DNA of 64,000 bases from Marinitoga sp. 1197 (GCF_001021165.1 NZ_AZAY01000023.1:62001-126000), one strand, 5' to 3'; counted from the stretch's first letter, positions 16,457-26,113 are shown. The notes: generated from the sequence alone by a model not told the origin. Made by a program: numbers and translations.

Positions 16457-17382
16457 GAACTCACGCCCCTTCTAAGGGAATAATAAAGGTATGGAATAAT
16501 AATTATTGCAACCATTAATAACATAATAACAGATATAGCAGAACCCATAGCATATTTATTAGATCTAAATGTCAATTCAAACATATAAATAGCTGGAACA
16601 TCTGTGACATTATTTGGACCGCTACCTGTCATGGCATATATTAAATCGAAAATTTTTAAAGATACATGTCCTAGAACAATCATAGCACTTAATGTAATTG
16701 GTTTTAACAAAGGCATTTTTATTTTCCAGAATATATAATTTTCATTTGCTCCATCAACCCTTGCTGCTTCCAGTATTTCTTCTGGAATAGCTTTTAAACC
16801 TGCTAAATACATGGCCATAATATAACCGGACATTTGCCATATTGCTGCAATAATAACAGGTATTAAAGCAAAATTAAAGTGATAAATACTTTCGGAACTG
16901 GTATACCACAACCATTGCAAATTTTCTAATCCGAAAATTTTTAATAATAAATTTATTCCCTGCGGGTCTTTTGGAATATTTCCAGGAGCGAATATCCAGC
17001 TCCATACTGTTCCTGTAACAACAAAAGCTATAGCCATAGGAAATAAAAATAAATTTTGAAAAAATCTTGAACCTTTAATTCCTTTATCAATCATATTAGC
17101 CAGGAACAGTCCAAGACTTATGGAACCAAAAATAAAAAAGAGTGTAAAGTATAAAGTATTCCATAAATCTGTTTGAAAACGTTCATCCATAAAAATTCTT
17201 TGATAATTTCTAAATCCAACAAATTTATATATTCCCCTTAATAAACTACCAAAACTATTCCAATTGGAAAAAGACGTTCTTATTGTCAAAAAAATAAAAT
17301 AATATACAAATATACCTATTAATATTAATGATGGAAGTATAATAAAAAAGCCAATTTTAGATTTTCTTCTTTGAATGCTCAT
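16453..17382 (-). CDS. Sugar ABC transporter permease, MalF type
   Basis: A 309-residue CUT1-family permease with six predicted helices. The EAA loop is EAARVDGANENYIFWKIKMP at about residues 203-222. It forms a heterodimer with the MalG-type permease whose gene overlaps it by 4 nt. A hairpin (17404-17430) separates it from the highly expressed binding-protein gene and may set the ratio of permease to binding protein. The start ATG has AAGGTGGT upstream. Confidence 0.93.
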   Translation of the reverse strand: MSIQRRKSKIGFFIILPSLILIGIFVYYFIFLTIRTSFSNWNSFGSLLRGIYKFVGFRNYQRIFMDERFQTDLWNTLYFTLFFIFGSISLGLFLANMIDKGIKGSRFFQNLFLFPMAIAFVVTGTVWSWIFAPGNIPKDPQGINLLLKIFGLENLQWLWYTSSESIYHFNFALIPVIIAAIWQMSGYIMAMYLAGLKAIPEEILEAARVDGANENYIFWKIKMPLLKPITLSAMIVLGHVSLKIFDLIYAMTGSGPNNVTDVPAIYMFELTFRSNKYAMGSAISVIMLLMVAIIIIPYLYYSLRRGVSS

Positions 17383-17403
17383 ATTTTCACCACCTTATTT
17401 TAT

Positions 17404-17430
17404 AAAACCCGGTTCTAAGAACCGGGTTTT
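17404..17430 (-). terminator. Hairpin between binding protein and permease genes
   Basis: Perfect 11-bp arms AAAACCCGGTT/AACCGGGTTTT surround a 5-nt loop. On the minus strand it is followed by TTTTATAAAA. Probably a partial terminator or 3'-end-stabilising hairpin in the operon. Confidence 0.8.
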
Positions 17431-17436
17431 ACATTA

Positions 17437-18687
17437 TTACTCAGTTACATAACCTTCATCTTCAGCAGCCCACATTATATCTCTTAATGTATTGGAAATA
17501 TTTTTCTTTACAAGGAATCTATTAAGAGCATCATTTAAACCTGTAACAAAACCTTCTGGAGCAGCAGACCCATGAATAATTGAAGGTACAACAGATACAG
17601 TAGCGAAATCATTCATTGACCATGTCAAATATACATCATATTTAGATTTATCTGCATCAATTCTTGCAGGGATAGATCCTTTTATAGGATTGAAAATATC
17701 CTGAGCTTCTTTTGTAGAGATGAATTTTAACCATTTTAATGCGTTTTCCCTATGAGGTGCATTTTTAGGTAACCCAAATGTATCAGAAATAAACATAAAT
17801 GCATTAGATGTTCCAGGAAGAGCAAACCAACCAAAATCGACACCAGGAGTCCAACCTAAAGTTTTAAAATAACCTTCTTCCCAATCGCCCATTACATTAA
17901 ATAAAGCTTTTCCTTCAAAAACCAGCCTTCCAGCATCCTGCCAGGTTAATGCAGAGTGATCTCTATTAAAGAAAGGTATTAATCTTTCTAAAAGAACAAG
18001 AGACATTTCCATTTCAGGCGAATTAAATGAAGTTTTTCCTTCAAATAATCCCTTATAACTTTCTGGACCATAAAGTGATAACATAATATTTTCAAATAAA
18101 TGTGTTGTAGTCCATTTGTTTTTATCACCTAAAGCTAAAGGAATATATCCAGCAGCTTGAGCTCTTTTTAAAGCATCAAAAAATTCAGCCCATGTTGTTG
18201 GTTCCTTTGTTAATCCTAATTTTTTGAATATTTTTTTGTTATAAAATACTACATTCCCTCTATGTACATTTACGGGTATAGAATAAACTTCACCTTGATA
18301 GCTGACTATTTTCATAACATCTTTAGGGAACTTATCATATACTCCCCATTCTTTTAAATAATTTGTCAATGGTTCCATTAATCCAGGAATTACATAAGTA
18401 TCAGTCAATTCCATACCAGCATGAACCTGGAAAGAATCTGGAGGATTTCCTCCAAGCATACGTGTTTTCAAAACGGCTTTTGCATTTGTTCCTGCACCAC
18501 CAGCTACAGCGGCATTAATAATATTGATATCTGGATAATACTGATTAAATCTTGCAAATAAGGCCATTAAACCTTCTTCTTCACCACCACCAGTCCACCA
18601 ACTGAAAATTTCCAAATCATTTGATGCAGCAAAAACACTAGATACAACTAATAAAAGTGCTAATATACCCAAAACAAACTTTTTCAT
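17437..18687 (-). CDS. Galactoside ABC transporter substrate-binding protein
   Basis: A 416-residue extracellular solute-binding protein, family 1. It has a Sec signal peptide (MKKFVLGILALLLVVSSVFA) and the mature start SNDLEIFSWWTGGGEEEG typical of CUT1 sugar binders. There is no lipobox cysteine, so it may be held by the retained signal helix or be periplasmic. The neighbouring permeases, alpha-galactosidase, galT and galK indicate galactosides (melibiose/raffinose type or galactomannan fragments) as ligand; this is inference from context. It lies 26 nt downstream of its LacI regulator. Confidence 0.93.
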   Translation of the reverse strand: MKKFVLGILALLLVVSSVFAASNDLEIFSWWTGGGEEEGLMALFARFNQYYPDINIINAAVAGGAGTNAKAVLKTRMLGGNPPDSFQVHAGMELTDTYVIPGLMEPLTNYLKEWGVYDKFPKDVMKIVSYQGEVYSIPVNVHRGNVVFYNKKIFKKLGLTKEPTTWAEFFDALKRAQAAGYIPLALGDKNKWTTTHLFENIMLSLYGPESYKGLFEGKTSFNSPEMEMSLVLLERLIPFFNRDHSALTWQDAGRLVFEGKALFNVMGDWEEGYFKTLGWTPGVDFGWFALPGTSNAFMFISDTFGLPKNAPHRENALKWLKFISTKEAQDIFNPIKGSIPARIDADKSKYDVYLTWSMNDFATVSVVPSIIHGSAAPEGFVTGLNDALNRFLVKKNISNTLRDIMWAAEDEGYVTE

Positions 18688-18713
18688 AAATACACCCCCT
18701 GTTTTTAAGATAT

Positions 18714-19709
18714 CTATGTAGTTTTCCTCTGTATTAATTCAACATCAAGAATTATTTTTTCCCCTTTTTTTGTTTTGTTATTTATTTTATTTAAAAGCAT
18801 ATGAAAAGATTTATAGCCTAATTCAAATTTTGGTATTCGAATGGTTGTTAAATCAATAATTGATGAATATATTATGTCATCGTATCCAACTATCTTTATG
18901 TCATCTGGTATATTGAAACCTTTTTCTCTTAAGGCTTTTAGAGCACCAAAAGCTAAAATATCATTGAAACAAAATATGGAATCAAAAAAGATTTTTTTAT
19001 TTATAATTTCAATTGTTTTTTTATAAGCTGCATTTACATCTTCATCAATCTCAAAAATTAGCTTTTCATTTATTGTTAACTTAAATTCCTCAAAGGCTTT
19101 TTTATAACCCAAAAATCTAGAATAAGATACAAAATTATGATTTTTCACACTTAAAAAAATAATATTTTTCCCACCACTTTCGATAAGATGTTTTGTAGCA
19201 ATATACCCTCCTTTTACATCATCTGCATAAATTTCATCAGCGTCAATACTTTCAAAATGATCGCCTAATATTACATAAGGTATTCCCAGTCGCATAATAT
19301 CTTTAAATTTTCTATTTGCGCCTCTTACTGGACTTAGGATTATGCCATCTACTCTTTTTTCTGCCATTATTTTTAAAGCTTTTTTTTCAACATTATAATC
19401 TTTTTCAACATCCATTAAAATTAAACTATAATTATTTTCTTTTGTAGCTTTTTCTATTCCTTTTAAAACTTCAACAAAAAAAGGATTAGTTATATCTTTG
19501 AAAAGAACACCAATTGTTTTTGTTTTTTTATTGCGCAAAGAACTGGCAGTTACATTTTTAACATATCCTAACTCTTTTGCTATTTTTAATATATTTTTTT
19601 TTGTTTTTTCATTTATATCAGGTTTATTATTTAAAGCTCGTGAAACTGTATTTATAGAAACTCCTGCAATATTTGCAATATCTTTAATTGTAATTTCTTT
19701 TTTTTTCAT
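18714..19709 (-). CDS. LacI-family regulator of the galactoside operon
   Basis: About 331 residues from ATG 19709. A helix-turn-helix ITIKDIANIAGVSINTVSRA is at the N-terminus, with the hinge helix region SSLRNKKTKTIG. A periplasmic-binding-protein-like sugar-sensing domain follows. It is the first gene of the operon and presumably autoregulatory, because a perfect palindrome overlaps its promoter. The inducer is likely galactose or a galactoside (inference from neighbours). A GTG at 19718 is part of the ribosome binding site GGGGTGAT and is not used as start. Confidence 0.92.
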   Translation of the reverse strand: MKKKEITIKDIANIAGVSINTVSRALNNKPDINEKTKKNILKIAKELGYVKNVTASSLRNKKTKTIGVLFKDITNPFFVEVLKGIEKATKENNYSLILMDVEKDYNVEKKALKIMAEKRVDGIILSPVRGANRKFKDIMRLGIPYVILGDHFESIDADEIYADDVKGGYIATKHLIESGGKNIIFLSVKNHNFVSYSRFLGYKKAFEEFKLTINEKLIFEIDEDVNAAYKKTIEIINKKIFFDSIFCFNDILAFGALKALREKGFNIPDDIKIVGYDDIIYSSIIDLTTIRIPKFELGYKSFHMLLNKINNKTKKGEKIILDVELIQRKTT

Positions 19710-19740
19710 ATTTATCACCCCGAAAATTTATTACCCCAAT

Positions 19741-19772
19741 TATCGGTAACGTTACCGATAACGTTACCGATA
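19741..19772. promoter_or_regulatory. Tandem LacI-type operator of galactoside operon
   Basis: The perfect 20-bp palindrome TATCGGTAACGTTACCGATA (19741-19760) is followed by a further GTTACCG half-site, centred 12 bp on (19763-19769). It covers the predicted start of transcription, so bound regulator would block RNA polymerase. Confidence 0.88.
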
Positions 19773-19802
19773 ATATTAAAACATATTTAACATAGAAATC
19801 AA
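19773..19802 (-). promoter_or_regulatory. Promoter of galactoside operon
   Basis: On the minus strand TTGATT (-35, 19802-19797) and TAATAT (-10, 19778-19773) are 18 nt apart. The start would fall inside the operator. Confidence 0.5.
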
Positions 19803-19912
19803 AAACAGATTATCCCTTATTAAACTTGATTATAATATAAGATAACTATTTATAGTTTTTTATTAATATAAATTAAACATTTTTAATTTATATTTCTTCC
19901 TGATTTAAATTA

Positions 19913-19921
19913 TGGTATAAT
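19913..19921 (+). promoter_or_regulatory. Extended -10 promoter of azlCD
   Basis: TGGTATAAT matches the extended -10 consensus 28 nt upstream of the azlC ATG. The -35 is weak. Confidence 0.6.
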
Positions 19922-19948
19922 AAAAAAAATATTTAGGAGTCGTTTAAC

Positions 19949-20629
19949 ATGAAAGAATTTATTAGAGGATTAAAAGATGGAATTCCCATTTCTATAGGTT
20001 ATATTACAATAGCAATTGCTTTTGGAATTTTAGTAAAGACATATAATTATCCACGATATGTTGGATGGCTTATGTCTTTAATGGTATTTGCCGGTGCTAG
20101 TCAATTTGTTGCAGTTGAAATGTTAAAAAATGCTTCTATTTTTGAAATTGTTATAACAACTTTTTTTCTTAATCTAAGACATATATTAATGTCTTCTACT
20201 ATTGCTACAAAATCTGAAAAAAATAAATATTTCTATTTTCTTTCTTTGGGTATCACTGATGAAACATTTTCTATAGCTTATTTTAATAATAAAAATAGAA
20301 TTACCTTTAATTACTTTTTTGGATTAATATCAATATCATATCTGGGTTGGAATTTTGGTACTTTAATAGGGTTATTATTTTCATCAACATTTAATACTAC
20401 GCTAAAAAATAGTATGGGAATAGCATTATATGCAATGTTTTTGAGTATTTTAATTCCAAATATAAAAAAATCATATTATGAATTTTTAAGCGTTATAATT
20501 TCTATCATTATTTATATAATTGTAAGAAATTATCTTCCGAAATATTTTAGTATAATTATTGTATCTGTTATTATATCCTTTATCTTTGCATATTTTGAAA
20601 AACACATAGGGAATGATATTAATGAATAA
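19949..20629 (+). CDS. azlC: Branched-chain amino acid exporter, AzlC
   Basis: A 226-residue membrane protein of the AzlC (LIV-E) family, the large subunit of a branched-chain amino acid exporter. Typical segments: GIPISIGYITIAIAFGILVK near the start, VFAGASQFVAVEML, and FFLNLRHILMSSTIA. It is paired with the AzlD gene, which overlaps its end, as in other azlCD operons. No regulator gene is adjacent. Export of amino acids or related compounds is family knowledge; the substrate here is untested. Confidence 0.93.
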   Translation: MKEFIRGLKDGIPISIGYITIAIAFGILVKTYNYPRYVGWLMSLMVFAGASQFVAVEMLKNASIFEIVITTFFLNLRHILMSSTIATKSEKNKYFYFLSLGITDETFSIAYFNNKNRITFNYFFGLISISYLGWNFGTLIGLLFSSTFNTTLKNSMGIALYAMFLSILIPNIKKSYYEFLSVIISIIIYIIVRNYLPKYFSIIIVSVIISFIFAYFEKHIGNDINE

Positions 20630-20915
20630 ATATATTATAACTATTATATTAATGAGTATTGTTACTTTGATTCCCAGAATTGTTCCTTTTTTTATTGCTG
20701 AGAAATTGACTTCTAATTCTTTTTTAAAAAAATTTTTTAAATATATCCCGTACACAATTTTAGGGATGTTAATTATTCCCGATATTTTTTATTCTACAGG
20801 AAATATTTTTTCTGGTATTATTGGTTTTATCACTGCACTTATACTATCTTTTTTAAACATGAATTCAATAATTGTAATATTTATCACCGTCTTAGTTGTT
20901 TATCTTATTCAATAA
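20622..20915 (+). CDS. azlD: Branched-chain amino acid exporter small subunit, AzlD
   Basis: About 97 residues and three predicted helices. The AzlD signature ITIILMSIVTLIPRIVPFFI is at the N-terminus and KYIPYTILGMLIIPDI in the middle. It is the required partner of AzlC. ATG 20622 lies 9 nt after AGGGA and is preferred over ATG 20613, which is too close to that site. The gene overlaps azlC by 8 nt and ends at a strong terminator. Confidence 0.9.
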   Translation: MNKYIITIILMSIVTLIPRIVPFFIAEKLTSNSFLKKFFKYIPYTILGMLIIPDIFYSTGNIFSGIIGFITALILSFLNMNSIIVIFITVLVVYLIQ

Positions 20916-20930
20916 TATTAATTAAATAAT

Positions 20931-20965
20931 AAAAAAGCCTTTCAAAAATTCTGAAAGGCTTTTTT
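20931..20965. terminator. azlCD terminator (bidirectional)
   Basis: AAAAAAGCCTTTCA/TGAAAGGCTTTTTT form a 14-bp stem with a 7-nt loop. A- and T-runs on each side allow it to serve the convergent 21039 gene as well. Confidence 0.92.
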
Positions 20966-21038
20966 ACTTTGATTTTTATATTATCCTAATGTTTTCCATT
21001 ATGTCTTTTAATTATGTTATTTTACAAAATATTATGAA

Positions 21039-23237
21039 TTAATTTTGTTTTATAGTAATAGCAAAAATATGCATGGTTGGTTTCTTGGGAAGATAAATAT
21101 ATTTGATTTTTTTATTCTTTAATAAAAACTTGTTTAAATAAATTTTAGGATTCAAATTTTCTTTTATACCAATACCATTATATCTATATTTTGTATCAAT
21201 AACGATATTTTCATTAAAAATAGGTTGCTGGCACCAATCAGAAAAACTAAGTATTTCTTCTTGAAGTGTTCCATCAGTATATTCAATAATAAGTTTTGCT
21301 TGGTAATTTCCGTGATCAGATGATCCTAAAATATATAAAGTATTTCCAATTATATTTTTTAGTTCTAATTTTTGCCCAACTGCTATTAAATTATCTAAAC
21401 CTTGGATTTTTATTTTAAATAGTATGTTGTTATATTTTAATATATTATTAGATAAATATTTTTCAATTTCCTCTGCAGGATATTTAGCACCGAAAACTCC
21501 ATCTGGATTGTCAAAGTTTCCTTCTTTCCTTTCTGAAAATTCTACAATACCATTATTATTAAAAATATTATCTAAATTTGCAATATAATAGTTATCCTTC
21601 TTTATAAAATCTATTTTTATATTTAATAAGTCTTTTTTATATGAAATATCATCACTATTATATGAAATAATTCTATATTCATTATTTAAAATCTCAAAAA
21701 ATTCATTTTTTACTTTAACAACAAATTTGAATTTTTTTGGAATAATCAATATTTGATCCAGATATAACGTTTCTTTAGGAGTTATCGAAATTGTTAATTT
21801 ACCTTTTTCAAGTTCAATAGGAATAAAAATTTTATTATTTACTATTATTTTATTTTTACCGGAATATATTTTTATTTTTGAATCAGGAATTTTTCCTATT
21901 AAATATATATAATAGTTTCCTGAAATATTTATATATGTTTTCAAGGCTATTTTTTCATTGGTTTTAATCTGTATATTATTTGTATTTTCTAATTCAAATG
22001 AATAAATTCCATAATCCATTTTTTCAGCTTCTAAAAGCAAAGAATTTCCATTGTCTATAGTTTTTGAAAAATAAAATTTTTCAAAAGTTTTTGGTAATTC
22101 ATTCAATCTTTCTAAAGAAATTAGATATGACACAGTTGATTCTGCACCAGCATTTTGATTAATATAAACAGAATGCATGCCATCGAATCCTTCTCCGTTT
22201 TTGCCGGTAAAAGGAGAGTTTAAATGGTTATTCCCATTATAAAAAGAACCAAATAAAAATGCTTTAACAGCATAAATATCTTCTTTTGTCACAAGATATA
22301 GTTTTGATAAAGTAGAAATTATTGTTTCTAACCCATAAGATAAATATGGATATTTTTTTATATAATCTTTTATTTCATATACAGGTCCAATTGAAAGTAG
22401 TAAATCATAAAAATCGACATATTTTTTTACAGAATTTAAATATTTTATATTTTTTGTAATTTTATAAACTTCAATGAGAGCCTCACCCTGTCTTGATCCC
22501 CATGTATGCCATAAATAACGATTATTATCAGAACTTTCGTTATAAGAGCCGCTAAAAGGTCCATTTGATATTTGTGTTTTTAATATTGAATCAGCTATGT
22601 TGATTATATAATTTAAGTCACTATTGTTTGGGTACTGATTATAGTAAGCGGATAATCCTAATAAAAAAATTGAAGACACATCGGAACTTTTATTTAATAA
22701 ATAATTAGAATCCAGTTTTTTTAATAAAAAAGATTTGGCCTTTTTAGCAGAATTTATCAATTTTTTATTAAATAAATCATCAGGAAATACATTTATAGCA
22801 TTACTCAAAGCCCAAAAAGCCCTTGCAGCCCACCAACTTCCTGATTTTTTACTTGTTATTCCATATTTGTTTATATTTCCATTTTTTAAAATGAAATTGT
22901 AGAAATCACCATCAAAATCTTGCATAGAGATGACAAAATTTAAAGCTTCTTTAGCTCTTTGATAATAAAAATCATTTTTATTTGTTTTGTAAAGATCTGT
23001 ATAAAGTATAGCAACTCTTGCAACATCATCTACACAGGTAACGCCTTCACCGATAGCTTCTTTATGTACATATTTTTGACCATATTTATCGGCGTATATC
23101 CAATATCCAACTACATTTTTATCGTTTATCTTAAAGGTATCTCTTAAAAATTCGAGATGTGAGAAATTTAATTCAATTGAAAATAAATTTAAAGAGAAAA
23201 ATACGATAAAAAAAAGAATTATGTATTTATTTTTCAT
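21039..23237 (-). CDS. Large exported protein with helical-barrel (six-hairpin-like) domain, unknown substrate
   Basis: About 732 residues with a signal peptide (MKNKYIILFFIVFFSLNLFS). Residues ~20-380 have paired helices typical of (alpha/alpha)6 glycosidases and lyases: GVTCVDDVARVAILYTDLY, WWAARAFWALSNAI and WGSRQGEALIEVYKI. Residues ~390-730 look like beta-sandwich modules. I cannot name a CAZy family. It is the last gene of the GH4 operon, so degradation of an external uronic-acid-containing or related polysaccharide is plausible. A terminator-like hairpin separates it from the upstream gene. ATG 23237 with GGAGGG upstream is chosen over GTG 23243. Confidence 0.7.
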   Translation of the reverse strand: MKNKYIILFFIVFFSLNLFSIELNFSHLEFLRDTFKINDKNVVGYWIYADKYGQKYVHKEAIGEGVTCVDDVARVAILYTDLYKTNKNDFYYQRAKEALNFVISMQDFDGDFYNFILKNGNINKYGITSKKSGSWWAARAFWALSNAINVFPDDLFNKKLINSAKKAKSFLLKKLDSNYLLNKSSDVSSIFLLGLSAYYNQYPNNSDLNYIINIADSILKTQISNGPFSGSYNESSDNNRYLWHTWGSRQGEALIEVYKITKNIKYLNSVKKYVDFYDLLLSIGPVYEIKDYIKKYPYLSYGLETIISTLSKLYLVTKEDIYAVKAFLFGSFYNGNNHLNSPFTGKNGEGFDGMHSVYINQNAGAESTVSYLISLERLNELPKTFEKFYFSKTIDNGNSLLLEAEKMDYGIYSFELENTNNIQIKTNEKIALKTYINISGNYYIYLIGKIPDSKIKIYSGKNKIIVNNKIFIPIELEKGKLTISITPKETLYLDQILIIPKKFKFVVKVKNEFFEILNNEYRIISYNSDDISYKKDLLNIKIDFIKKDNYYIANLDNIFNNNGIVEFSERKEGNFDNPDGVFGAKYPAEEIEKYLSNNILKYNNILFKIKIQGLDNLIAVGQKLELKNIIGNTLYILGSSDHGNYQAKLIIEYTDGTLQEEILSFSDWCQQPIFNENIVIDTKYRYNGIGIKENLNPKIYLNKFLLKNKKIKYIYLPKKPTMHIFAITIKQN

Positions 23238-23252
23238 ATTCACCCTCCAAAA

Positions 23253-23273
23253 AAGGGCACGTTAAGTGCCCTT
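23253..23273 (-). terminator. Terminator between the two exported polysaccharide genes
   Basis: AAGGGCAC/GTGCCCTT with a 5-nt loop. On the minus strand TTTTTT follows. Probably a partial terminator that lowers expression of the 21039 gene. Confidence 0.8.
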
Positions 23274-23276
23274 ATA

Positions 23277-24626
23277 TTATTTTTCGATTACATGAATTCC
23301 TTGAATTTCAGCAGAACGTTTTTCTAAAAAGTTAATAGCTTCTGTTGTATCACGAGATTGGAAAATAGAATAATACCTATTATACTTTACAACATCTCCA
23401 GCTTTAAATTTAGCCATCCAGTATTTTCCAACATTTTCTTCAGAATACGGTGGAAAAACACCTTTAGTTGCTTTATAATTATCCATTTCACCTGGTAACC
23501 ATCTGAAAATACCATCTCTGAATTCTCTACTTTCATAGAACCAAAAATCATGGAAAACAAAGTCTTTTAAATTGGAATATACAACAGGTTTTTCTGGTAA
23601 TATTTCTGCTGCACCAATTCCATATTTTGGTGAGAAATTAGCCCTCCAATTTTCCTCAGAAACAAAAGCATATGTTGCTCCCCACCATAAAGGTTTCATG
23701 GAATCAATAGCAGAAAATTCAATATATGGTTTTCCGTTTACGTATTTTATAGCATTTCTTTGTGACCAATAATCTAAAGGCGTTCCATTTATTTGTTCAG
23801 CCCATACCATTCTTCTAAATAATGGAAGAATATGTAAAGCGTTATCATCAACGCTTGTGATAGGTGATGTAGCCATGACCTGCAATTTCATTATGTCAAC
23901 ATAGTTTGTAAAAGAAAATGTATTTTCAACTAATACATCACCAGTTTTAAAAATATATGTTACCATATGTTGATTTAATCCTGGTAGCAATCGGGAATAT
24001 AAATCAGAAATAACTGTTACTGCAATAGGACCAGCATCCAAAACTCTAACTTTTTCAATAGATAGGCCAGATGAAGTCATTTCTACATGTTTTCCTAATT
24101 TTCCATTGATATAGAAAGTGCTTCCAGACCAGCCAGCTATTCTTGCAGTTCCTAATTCGTTATATATATTTCCTTTTATATCTTTATATCTAACGAAGTT
24201 TGCCAAACCATATTTATTTATTTTTATATCAAAGTCTTTTGAAGTGATTAAATATTCATCGTTATTTTTTTCAATAGAAAAATAAGGATTGAAATTCATT
24301 AAATCCATATTTGAGTCATCTGAAATGATGATTTTAGCAGTTTTTTTAAACGTGAATAACAATACATCGTCAGAAGATATACGTTTGTTGCCGTCTATAT
24401 CATCGATTTGATAAGGTAAATAATTTCCGTTTTCATCAACAACTCTGATAGAATACCAATTAGCTTCGAAATCTTCACCAACAATATCAAGCATTTTTGA
24501 AAAAGAAATTTTATAAGGTACTTCCATCCATGTCATTTGATTAGCACGTACTTCAATGACCTTTTCTTCTGCCATTACAAAAATAGTCAAAATAACAACT
24601 AAAGTCAAAAATACAAATTTTTTCAT
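23277..24626 (-). CDS. Exported protein of polysaccharide locus (DUF4861-like), unknown function
   Basis: A 449-residue protein with a signal peptide (MKKFVFLTLVVILTIFVMA). The mature part is all-beta in appearance, with WYSIRVVDENGNYLPYQIDD, a galactose-mutarotase-like pattern found in DUF4861-type proteins, and later many Trp/Tyr residues (WWGATYAFVSEENW) that suggest sugar stacking. No catalytic residues can be named. It lies 12 nt downstream of GH4 and upstream of the large exported protein, so all three probably act on the same glycan. Family assignment is tentative. Confidence 0.65.
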   Translation of the reverse strand: MKKFVFLTLVVILTIFVMAEEKVIEVRANQMTWMEVPYKISFSKMLDIVGEDFEANWYSIRVVDENGNYLPYQIDDIDGNKRISSDDVLLFTFKKTAKIIISDDSNMDLMNFNPYFSIEKNNDEYLITSKDFDIKINKYGLANFVRYKDIKGNIYNELGTARIAGWSGSTFYINGKLGKHVEMTSSGLSIEKVRVLDAGPIAVTVISDLYSRLLPGLNQHMVTYIFKTGDVLVENTFSFTNYVDIMKLQVMATSPITSVDDNALHILPLFRRMVWAEQINGTPLDYWSQRNAIKYVNGKPYIEFSAIDSMKPLWWGATYAFVSEENWRANFSPKYGIGAAEILPEKPVVYSNLKDFVFHDFWFYESREFRDGIFRWLPGEMDNYKATKGVFPPYSEENVGKYWMAKFKAGDVVKYNRYYSIFQSRDTTEAINFLEKRSAEIQGIHVIEK

Positions 24627-24638
24627 AATATACCCCCT

Positions 24639-26075
24639 TTAATATTTGTAATGTTCTTTCATTTTTTTATTTTCAGGAAGACAAATAATTTCTTTTAAAA
24701 CATCTTTTACTTGTTCATAAGAATGAGTCCTTCTATCTCGAATTAAAAATTCTTCAAGAAGTTTAATATCACCAGTTAAAAATGCTTCAAGAGCCATCTC
24801 CATTCGTATCATTCTAGGATAAAGATAATAATATAAAATTCTTTTATTTAACTTAGGAAAAATTTTTTCAGGATGAATTCCATTTTTATTTACCTTAACT
24901 GGAACTTCAACAGCGACATTTTTGGGGATATTTTCAATAATGTTTGAGTTCATTATATTTAACACAAGGCGAACTTCCTTATTATTTACAATAGCATTTA
25001 TAAAAGGAATATGTTGTTCTTTGCTTAAAGAATTTGGATTCAATATATTTTTCATTTCTTCTTTAAAATGCGATTGTAATTTATATCTTTTTAAAGAGAT
25101 TTCTAATAATTTTGAAAAATCTTTTTCCGGATTTTCTGTAACTAACCTTGATAAGTATTTAATAGTTTTTGTTACTTCTTCAAGCATGTTTTGATACCAT
25201 TTCCAGCCTAATTCTGAATCAGCACCACCCCAAGGTATACCATACCATTTTTTCTTATCTTCAAAAGTGTAATGATATTTCCAAGAACTATTCCTAACAG
25301 TATCACCAATTGGAAATAAACCATAAAAGTTATACATATCAATGGCTGCCGGACTCAACTGATCATTAAACGGATGTTCTGGATTATATTGGTAGTTTTC
25401 TTCTATCCATTTTTCCAATAAAGGATAAGCATTTTTCCCATTATATTCAAATTTATTTAACCATATAGCATGATTAAAGCCAGCGACTTGCCATGATACT
25501 TTATTTTTATCGATATTCAAATTTTTAATAATATCTTCAATACCATAGTGGCCATGGCATATCCCTATTATTTTTATAGAAGACTCTCTTGAAATTAGTG
25601 TAGTTATTTCAAAAACAGGATTAGCACCTTGTATTAACCAAGCATTGGGTGAAAATCTTTCCATAAGTTTTGCAACAGTAAGAGCAAAACTTAACTGGTT
25701 GTAGTTAGAGATTGTAAAATAATCAGAAACCATATTAAATTCTTGAGAATCAATACCTCTATAATACCCATATTTTTCACTAATACTTCTAACTTTTTCT
25801 AAATATTTGTGTCCACCAACCATTGCTGTATTAATGACAAAATCTGAATTTTTAATTGCTTCTTCTAAAATAGAAGTCTTTTTAAAATTAATAGATGCAT
25901 TCAATTTATTAGCAATTTCATTTGCTAATAAATATATAGCATTTAATCTTTCTTCATCAATATCCATTAAAGTTATTTTACTATTTGACAACTCATTTGT
26001 TTTACATATATCACTTATAAGTTTCATTGAAAAAACAGCACTTCCAGCCCCGATTATACTAATATTCACACTCAT
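24639..26075 (-). CDS. GH4 glycosidase, alpha-glucuronidase/galacturonidase-like
   Basis: About 478 residues. Family GH4 enzymes need NAD+ and Mn2+ and cleave by oxidation-elimination. The N-terminal Rossmann motif ISIIGAGSAVFSMKLISD, the catalytic-site ligand region QGANPVFEIT, and the metal-binding Cys-His in GICHGHYG are present. The tetrad CHGH is closest to the CHGN signature reported for alpha-glucuronidase-type GH4, not CHEV (alpha-glucosidase) or CHSV (alpha-galactosidase). It has no signal peptide. The chosen ATG (26075) follows GAGGTGAG; an upstream GTG is part of that site. It heads the operon with two exported proteins. Confidence 0.88.
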   Translation of the reverse strand: MSVNISIIGAGSAVFSMKLISDICKTNELSNSKITLMDIDEERLNAIYLLANEIANKLNASINFKKTSILEEAIKNSDFVINTAMVGGHKYLEKVRSISEKYGYYRGIDSQEFNMVSDYFTISNYNQLSFALTVAKLMERFSPNAWLIQGANPVFEITTLISRESSIKIIGICHGHYGIEDIIKNLNIDKNKVSWQVAGFNHAIWLNKFEYNGKNAYPLLEKWIEENYQYNPEHPFNDQLSPAAIDMYNFYGLFPIGDTVRNSSWKYHYTFEDKKKWYGIPWGGADSELGWKWYQNMLEEVTKTIKYLSRLVTENPEKDFSKLLEISLKRYKLQSHFKEEMKNILNPNSLSKEQHIPFINAIVNNKEVRLVLNIMNSNIIENIPKNVAVEVPVKVNKNGIHPEKIFPKLNKRILYYYLYPRMIRMEMALEAFLTGDIKLLEEFLIRDRRTHSYEQVKDVLKEIICLPENKKMKEHYKY

Positions 26076-26113
26076 AAAACTCACCTCAAAATGAAGATAT
26101 CCGTATTTCTATT

